Shown here: positions 6,541 through 10,227 of the stretch, one piece after another | Layout of the letters: the number at the start of each line of letters is the position of its first letter | Position numbering within the stretch: position 1 is the stretch's first letter | Assembly (NCBI GenBank): GCA_003222235.1 | Contig: QHVD01000103.1 | Coordinates: forward strand, 1 to 10,227 | Length of the DNA stretch: 10,227 bases | DNA from: Gemmatimonadota bacterium | GTDB taxonomy: Bacteria; Gemmatimonadota; Gemmatimonadetes; Gemmatimonadales; GWC2-71-9 | Direction: 5' to 3' | The notes under the pieces: generated by a model | Seen by the model: the letters and a program-made list of their open reading frames with translations, nothing else | Databases searched by the model: none | Told to the model about the DNA's origin: nothing | Program-made: the position numbers and the translations under genes

Positions 6541-7755
6541 ATGCTGCTCGGCGAGATCGTCCAGGTCGCCCTCGAGGCGCTGCGCGCGAACAAGCTGCGC
6601 TCGCTGCTCACCATGCTGGGCATCATCATCGGCGTCGGCGCGGTCATCACGATGCTCGCTTTGGGCTCGGGGGCGGAGCAGTCGGTCCGGGAGCGCCTGC
6701 AGGCCCTCGGTCCGACGCTGCTGACCGTGTATCCTGGTCAGAGCTTCCATCATGGGGTGGCAAGCGACAACCGCGTCAGCCTCACGATGGACGACGACAC
6801 CGCGCTCGCGAACAGCGCCCACTACGTGACCGACGTCGTGCCCGAGCTGCGGGCGAGCCTTCAAGTCCAGAAGGGCAACCGAAACATCAACGTGAACGTG
6901 CTGGGCACGACGCCGAGCTTCGTGCCGGTGAAGAACTACACCATCACCGCCGGCCGCATGTTCACCGCCGGGGACGACGCCGCCCGCCGGCGCGTCGCCG
7001 TCCTGGGCTCGGCCGTCCCCACGATGCTGGACGCCACACCCGCGGCGATGATCGGGCAGGAGATCGCGATCCGAGGCATCCCGTTCGAGATCATCGGGAT
7101 TCTGTCCGAGAAGGGATCGCAAGAGCCCACCTCCAACCCCGACGAGCACATTCTCATCCCCCTCGAGACCGCCCGCTACCGCATCATGGGGACCGATCGG
7201 CTGCGCTCGATCACCGTGAAAGCGGCGGACCTGACCTCCATGAACCTCGCCATGATCGAGATCGAGCGCGTGCTGCGGCGCCAGCACAAGATCCGCCCCG
7301 GGCGTGACGACGACTTCCAGATCCGCAACCAGACCGACATCCTGGCCACGCTGCAGCACACCACCGAGACGTTCAAATACCTGCTCGCCGGGATCGCCGC
7401 CGTGAGCCTGCTGGTGGGCGGGATCGGCATCATGAACATCATGCTCGTCTCGGTGACCGAGCGGACCCGCGAGATCGGCGTGCGCAAGGCGCTCGGCGCC
7501 ACGCGGCTCAACGTTCTCCTCCAGTTCCTGGTCGAGGCGCTGGTATTGTGTCTCGTCGGCGGGCTGATCGGCGTGCTGATCGGCTCGATCGGCGCCGTGG
7601 CGCTGTCGAAGCTGGCTCACTGGAACACGCTGATTTCCCCGCTCGCCATCCTGCTCGCGTTCGCGTTCAGCGCAGCCGTCGGGCTGTTCTTCGGGATCTG
7701 GCCGGCGCGGCGGGCGGCGAGCCTCGATCCGATCATCGCGCTGCGATACGAGTAA
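6541..7755 (+). CDS. MacB/FtsX-type ABC transporter permease
   Basis: 404 residues with the MacB permease plan. A first membrane helix at about 21-43 follows the positively charged ALRANKLRS start. Next comes a periplasmic MacB_PCD-like domain (about 45-275). A C-terminal FtsX domain has helices near 281-305, 327-352 and 366-387. The conserved cytoplasmic loop TERTREIGVRKALGATR is at 306-322, followed by a closing WPARRAASLDPIIALRYE. In this family the permease pairs with a separate ATPase (LolD/MacB-NBD type) and often a HlyD/MacA adaptor to move lipoproteins, peptides or drugs, or to drive cell-wall enzymes. Neither partner is in the window: the gene upstream diverges and the gene downstream converges, so it appears monocistronic here. 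It points opposite to the sigma-54 operon and may be unrelated to it. The stop TAA is followed immediately by the heptad repeat array. Confidence 0.92.
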   Translation: MLLGEIVQVALEALRANKLRSLLTMLGIIIGVGAVITMLALGSGAEQSVRERLQALGPTLLTVYPGQSFHHGVASDNRVSLTMDDDTALANSAHYVTDVVPELRASLQVQKGNRNINVNVLGTTPSFVPVKNYTITAGRMFTAGDDAARRRVAVLGSAVPTMLDATPAAMIGQEIAIRGIPFEIIGILSEKGSQEPTSNPDEHILIPLETARYRIMGTDRLRSITVKAADLTSMNLAMIEIERVLRRQHKIRPGRDDDFQIRNQTDILATLQHTTETFKYLLAGIAAVSLLVGGIGIMNIMLVSVTERTREIGVRKALGATRLNVLLQFLVEALVLCLVGGLIGVLIGSIGAVALSKLAHWNTLISPLAILLAFAFSAAVGLFFGIWPARRAASLDPIIALRYE

Positions 7756-7865
7756 GTGCGGAATGCGGAGTGCGGAATGCGGAATTGATCAGCCGGGATC
7801 GTAGCGCGCGGCAGGGGTTCGAAGCTCACCCGTACACTCCGCACTCCACATTCCGCACTCCGCAC
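7756..7865. repeat. inverted array of 7-bp repeats, probable bidirectional terminator/REP-like element
   Basis: Four tandem heptads of RTGCGGA occupy 7756-7783. Four complementary heptads (TCCGCAC, TCCACAT, TCCGCAC, TCCGCAC) occupy 7838-7865, with a 54-nt loop between them. Aligned end to end the arms form a 28-bp stem with 24 Watson-Crick pairs, one wobble and three mismatches. It begins directly after the permease stop and ends 11 nt before the stop of the converging ATP-grasp/glycosyltransferase gene, so it fits a shared terminator. There is only a short T-run (7869-7871) beyond it on the plus strand. Similar GCGGAAT-type arrays are, as I recall, scattered in intergenic regions of several uncultured high-GC phyla. 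Confidence 0.75.
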
Positions 7866-7876
7866 TCGTTTCGCCC

Positions 7877-10015
7877 TCAGGCCGAAAGTGTCACCGCCTG
7901 CTGGACGGGGCTCCGGCAAGCGCTCAGCAGCTCCTCGAGCAGGCCCGGTATGCGGGTGAGGCCGCCCAAATCGACGCGGCTGCGGCTGGCCGGAGGCGGA
8001 CCCAGATCCCGAGCGAGCCACTCAGTCAGGGCCCGCGGGCTCAGCTGGTCGGGATGAAGCACGTCGACCAAGCCCAGGTCCCGGAGGCGCTGCGCGCGGA
8101 TCCATTGCTCGATGTTCGGATTCACGCGCGGCACGATCAGCGCGTGCTTCTCGAACGAGAGCACCTCGCACACGGTGTTGTACCCGCCCATGGAGACGAC
8201 GCGGTCGGCGCGCTGGATCAGCGCGGCAGGCTCGGAGAGGAATTCGAACACTGTGAGACGTGGACGCCTCTCTGCCCATCGGCGCAGCCGCTCCCGCGTC
8301 TCCTCCGGCATGTACAGTCCGGTTACGACCACACCGATCGTATCGGGGGGCAAGTCGGCCTGGACAAATGCCTCGGCCAATGCGGCGCCGTCTTGCCCGC
8401 CGCCCACGACACAGAGCGCGAGTTTCCCCGGGGGCAGGGTCGCGAGCAGCGAGTCGGCCTGGGCCGCCGCGAACCGCAGGCGCGGGCGCTCGTCCAGGTA
8501 TCCCGTGTAGCGCACCTTCGCGGCCGCCTGATCGAAGGTCCCGTATTCGCGAACGGGGTCGTACACGGCAGGATCCCCGTATATCCAGACGGCATCGTAA
8601 TAGTCCCGAATGACCTCCGCGTGACCCTGTTCCGCCCAGGTCCGGCGCACGGTCGCGGGGTCCTGCAGCACGTCGCGCAGACCGAGCACGCAGCGCGTAG
8701 CCCCTCGCTCTCGCACCTGGTCGAGCGTGCGGGTGAGCTCACGGGCGGCCCCCAAGGGCAAGTGATCCACGATCATCACGTCTGGCTCAAAGGCTTCGAT
8801 CGCGCTCCGAGTGACGCTCTCGCGGAGCGCCACGAGATCCTGGTCGGAGACGTTCAAGAAGCGAGGCCGGCGCGACCCGTCGGCCTCCTTGCGCAACGCC
8901 GGGAGGGTGACATAGTCCACTCCCGCCGGCATCGGGAGCGAGCCTATTTGCCGCGCCTCCGCGATCATGACGATGACCGGCTGGGGGTCGGAGCCGAGCA
9001 GGGCCTGGGCGATTGACGCGTTACGGCGAATGTGGCCGAACCCGACCATCCCCGGCGAGTACAGAGCGACGCGGCGCTGCCCAGTCCTAATGGCGTGTCG
9101 TGTGGGCTCGGTCGTCAGGTGAGGCGTCGCGGAGCGCACGGGCGCGGGGCCGTCGTCGGCACCCGGCTCACGGGGGAGGTGGAGAGGCTCCGCCGCGGCC
9201 GGGAGCAACGGCGCGCCGACGGCGACCCGCTCGGCGGCGGTGTAGATGTACTCCGCCACCCGCCGCGCCGCGTCCGGCACGCCCTTGAAGCCGGGCAGGC
9301 TGGACACATTCACCACATAGGCGTGCCCGTCGTTCTCCACGATATCCACCCCGCAGAGGTCGATGCCGAAGGCGGCCCCGCACCGGCGAGCCAGGTCCGC
9401 CAGCTCCGGCGACGGCGTGAAGGGCTCGCCAAGCTTCTCCTCGTACGTCCGAGCCGGCCACACGCGCGTCACGCCGAACACCTCGGCGCCGATCAGGTAC
9501 AGCTTCCGGTCTCGCCCATCCCGTGGGTGGTAGCGCTGGGCGAACACTGGCTCCCCGACGGGCGGGAGCGCAGCGAGCTCCGCCGCACTCCGCACGACGG
9601 CCACGTCCGCGCCGGACGGCCGTCGGTAGGACTTCACGATGAGGGGGCCCTGCTCGACCGCCGGCCGCAGCTGCTCGAGGTGCGAGGCGACGAAGGTTTG
9701 CGGCATCGGCACACCGGCCGACTGGAGAACGCGGAAGGTGAGGATCCGGTCCCGCAGCATGGCGGACACCGGGTACGGGTTGAGCACGGCGGCGCCCGCC
9801 TCGTGGAGGGACGCAGCGATGCTCATCGCCACGTCGCTCTTGTCCTTGAGCACGTAGAGGTCGTGCTCCGCGCGCACGCCGAAGACGTCGATCAGCCGCT
9901 CCGACACGCGAATCGGCTCGACGACCGCGCCCCGATCGGTCAGGAAAGCCGCAACCTCGGGCATGAGACTGCGGTCCGCCGGGGCGTTGGGCCCCATCAG
10001 GAATCCGATGCGCAT
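7877..10015 (-). CDS. ATP-grasp domain fused to MurG-like glycosyltransferase
   Basis: 712 residues in two parts. Residues 1-265 resemble RimK/ITPK-type ATP-grasp enzymes: a pre-ATP-grasp start MRIGFLMGPN, the ATP-lysine strand PLIVKSYRRPSG (K128), a RKLYLIGAEVFG strand (170-181), GVDIVEND (D224) and the terminal metal loop VVNVSSLPGFKG (234-245). That loop normally reads D/E-x-N; here it is Asn236 and Ser238. A Pro/Ala-rich linker covers about 268-312. Residues 313-712 form a GT-B glycosyltransferase: VALYSPGMVGFGHIRR (GxGH at 325-328), VDHLPLGA, LGLRDVLQDP and SMGGYNTVCEVLS (608-620), closely paralleling the enzyme at 4932-6146. Start: the ATG at 10015 gives the natural ATP-grasp N-terminus; a GTG at 10081 would add an unlikely 22-residue tail. 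The gene has its own sigma-54 promoter and converges on the permease gene. It may ligate or activate a carboxylate or phosphorylate a polyol before or after glycosyl transfer; substrate unknown. Confidence 0.9.
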   Translation of the reverse strand: MRIGFLMGPNAPADRSLMPEVAAFLTDRGAVVEPIRVSERLIDVFGVRAEHDLYVLKDKSDVAMSIAASLHEAGAAVLNPYPVSAMLRDRILTFRVLQSAGVPMPQTFVASHLEQLRPAVEQGPLIVKSYRRPSGADVAVVRSAAELAALPPVGEPVFAQRYHPRDGRDRKLYLIGAEVFGVTRVWPARTYEEKLGEPFTPSPELADLARRCGAAFGIDLCGVDIVENDGHAYVVNVSSLPGFKGVPDAARRVAEYIYTAAERVAVGAPLLPAAAEPLHLPREPGADDGPAPVRSATPHLTTEPTRHAIRTGQRRVALYSPGMVGFGHIRRNASIAQALLGSDPQPVIVMIAEARQIGSLPMPAGVDYVTLPALRKEADGSRRPRFLNVSDQDLVALRESVTRSAIEAFEPDVMIVDHLPLGAARELTRTLDQVRERGATRCVLGLRDVLQDPATVRRTWAEQGHAEVIRDYYDAVWIYGDPAVYDPVREYGTFDQAAAKVRYTGYLDERPRLRFAAAQADSLLATLPPGKLALCVVGGGQDGAALAEAFVQADLPPDTIGVVVTGLYMPEETRERLRRWAERRPRLTVFEFLSEPAALIQRADRVVSMGGYNTVCEVLSFEKHALIVPRVNPNIEQWIRAQRLRDLGLVDVLHPDQLSPRALTEWLARDLGPPPASRSRVDLGGLTRIPGLLEELLSACRSPVQQAVTLSA

Positions 10016-10018
10016 GTG

Positions 10019-10028
10019 CTCCCCCCCC
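10019..10028 (-). promoter_or_regulatory. ribosome binding site containing a G8 tract
   Basis: On the minus strand eight G are followed by AG and then CAC before the ATG at 10015. GGAG is present with only 3-nt spacing, a little tight for a ribosome site. The run sits where a length change would alter spacing or site strength. Confidence 0.5.
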
Positions 10029-10173
10029 GCCCCCTCGGCCCTGCCAAGCCCTGGTTGGGGCAGGTCGTATTGCACGAGCACGAGATTGGGCGCCGACGCG
10101 CCGCGTGAACGTGCGTCCGATCTTCCGTGGCATGTTTGGATCCCCCTACGTCACGGATTGGTCGGGGTGGTCC

Positions 10174-10189
10174 AGCAAGTCCCGTACCA
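10174..10189 (-). promoter_or_regulatory. sigma-54 (-24/-12) promoter for the ATP-grasp/glycosyltransferase gene
   Basis: The minus strand reads TGGTACGGGACTTGCT, which fits TGGCACG-N4-TTGCW with one change (C to T in the -24 box) and the exact 10-nt GG-to-GC spacing. Predicted transcription start is near 10163, giving a leader of about 145 nt before the ATG at 10015. The leader holds no gene. Only 38 bases upstream of the -24 box are in the window, so activator sites cannot be assessed. No end of another gene is recognisable in 10190-10227. Confidence 0.78.
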
Positions 10190-10227
10190 CGCACCGCTGG
10201 CCGGGAACTCCCCGATGGCCTCGTTTC

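Noticed and set aside
6265..7620. 451-codon minus-strand frame
   Set aside because: It is antisense to the MacB-type permease; the Asp/His/Gly/Gln-rich composition is that of a reverse-complement shadow.
7810..7830. GGTTCGAAGC in the repeat loop as a tRNA T-arm remnant
   Set aside because: No acceptor, D or anticodon arm can be built around it; the match is too short.
7756..7865. Heptad array as a CRISPR or insertion-sequence end
   Set aside because: The units are 7 bp and contiguous without spacers, and no transposase or target duplication is present.
7617..8057. Coding frames running through the heptad array
   Set aside because: The FRIPHSAFR-like peptide repeats are by-products of the 7-bp DNA repeat, and the frames overlap both real genes.
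10016..10081. GTG start at 10081 adding 22 residues to the fusion protein
   Set aside because: The added residues are low-complexity and the ATG at 10015 gives the typical ATP-grasp N-terminus; the GTG remains possible because it lies downstream of the predicted transcript start.
8054..10108. Two long plus-strand frames opposite the fusion gene
   Set aside because: Mirror-image shadows of the ATP-grasp/glycosyltransferase codons, with no recognisable domains.

Overview
The window is about 10.2 kb of very GC-rich DNA with third-position GC bias, tightly packed genes and few spacers. This fits a high-GC environmental bacterium with a sigma-54-type promoter system. The inverted heptad array at 7756-7865 and the gene content recall uncultured Rokubacteria/Methylomirabilota-like, acidobacterial or deltaproteobacterial genomes. 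That placement is a guess from memory; the sequence alone does not settle it.

Layout, right to left along the minus strand. A single long gene (7877-10015) encodes an ATP-grasp domain fused to a MurG-like (COG4671-type) glycosyltransferase. It has its own -24/-12 promoter at 10174-10189. Converging on it is a plus-strand gene (6541-7755) for a MacB/FtsX-type ABC permease, without its usual ATPase or adaptor partner in view. The two convergent stops are separated by a large hairpin-forming array of 7-bp repeats (7756-7865). Upstream of the permease is a 394-bp divergent spacer. It carries a near-perfect sigma-54 promoter (6212-6227) reading left, with short inverted repeats behind it. From there a five-gene minus-strand operon runs off the left edge: a second COG4671-type glycosyltransferase (4932-6146), an APH-fold kinase-like protein (3939-4931), an ABC exporter half-molecule (2144-3949), a large kinase-like protein with an extra N-terminal region (708-2147), and a third kinase-like protein (1-711, partial). 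Every junction in this operon abuts or overlaps by 0, 11, 4 and 4 nt, so translation is probably coupled.

Working model (inference): the two minus-strand transcription units act together. They share homologous glycosyltransferases and the same rare promoter class. Glycosyltransferases and small-molecule kinase-fold enzymes would build a glycosylated and perhaps phosphorylated small molecule or lipid-linked sugar, an ATP-grasp domain may ligate or activate something, and the ABC half-transporter would flip or export it, all switched on by an unseen sigma-54 activator. I see no polyketide or peptide synthase, no precursor peptide and no mobile element. The product is unknown.

Several active sites depart from their family pattern. 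The partial kinase has Ser where the catalytic Asp should be, the other two kinases lack the usual Mg-binding Asn, and the ATP-grasp metal motif reads NxS instead of D/ExN. All three points can be read directly in the sequence. Whether the proteins are inactive or belong to variant subfamilies is open.
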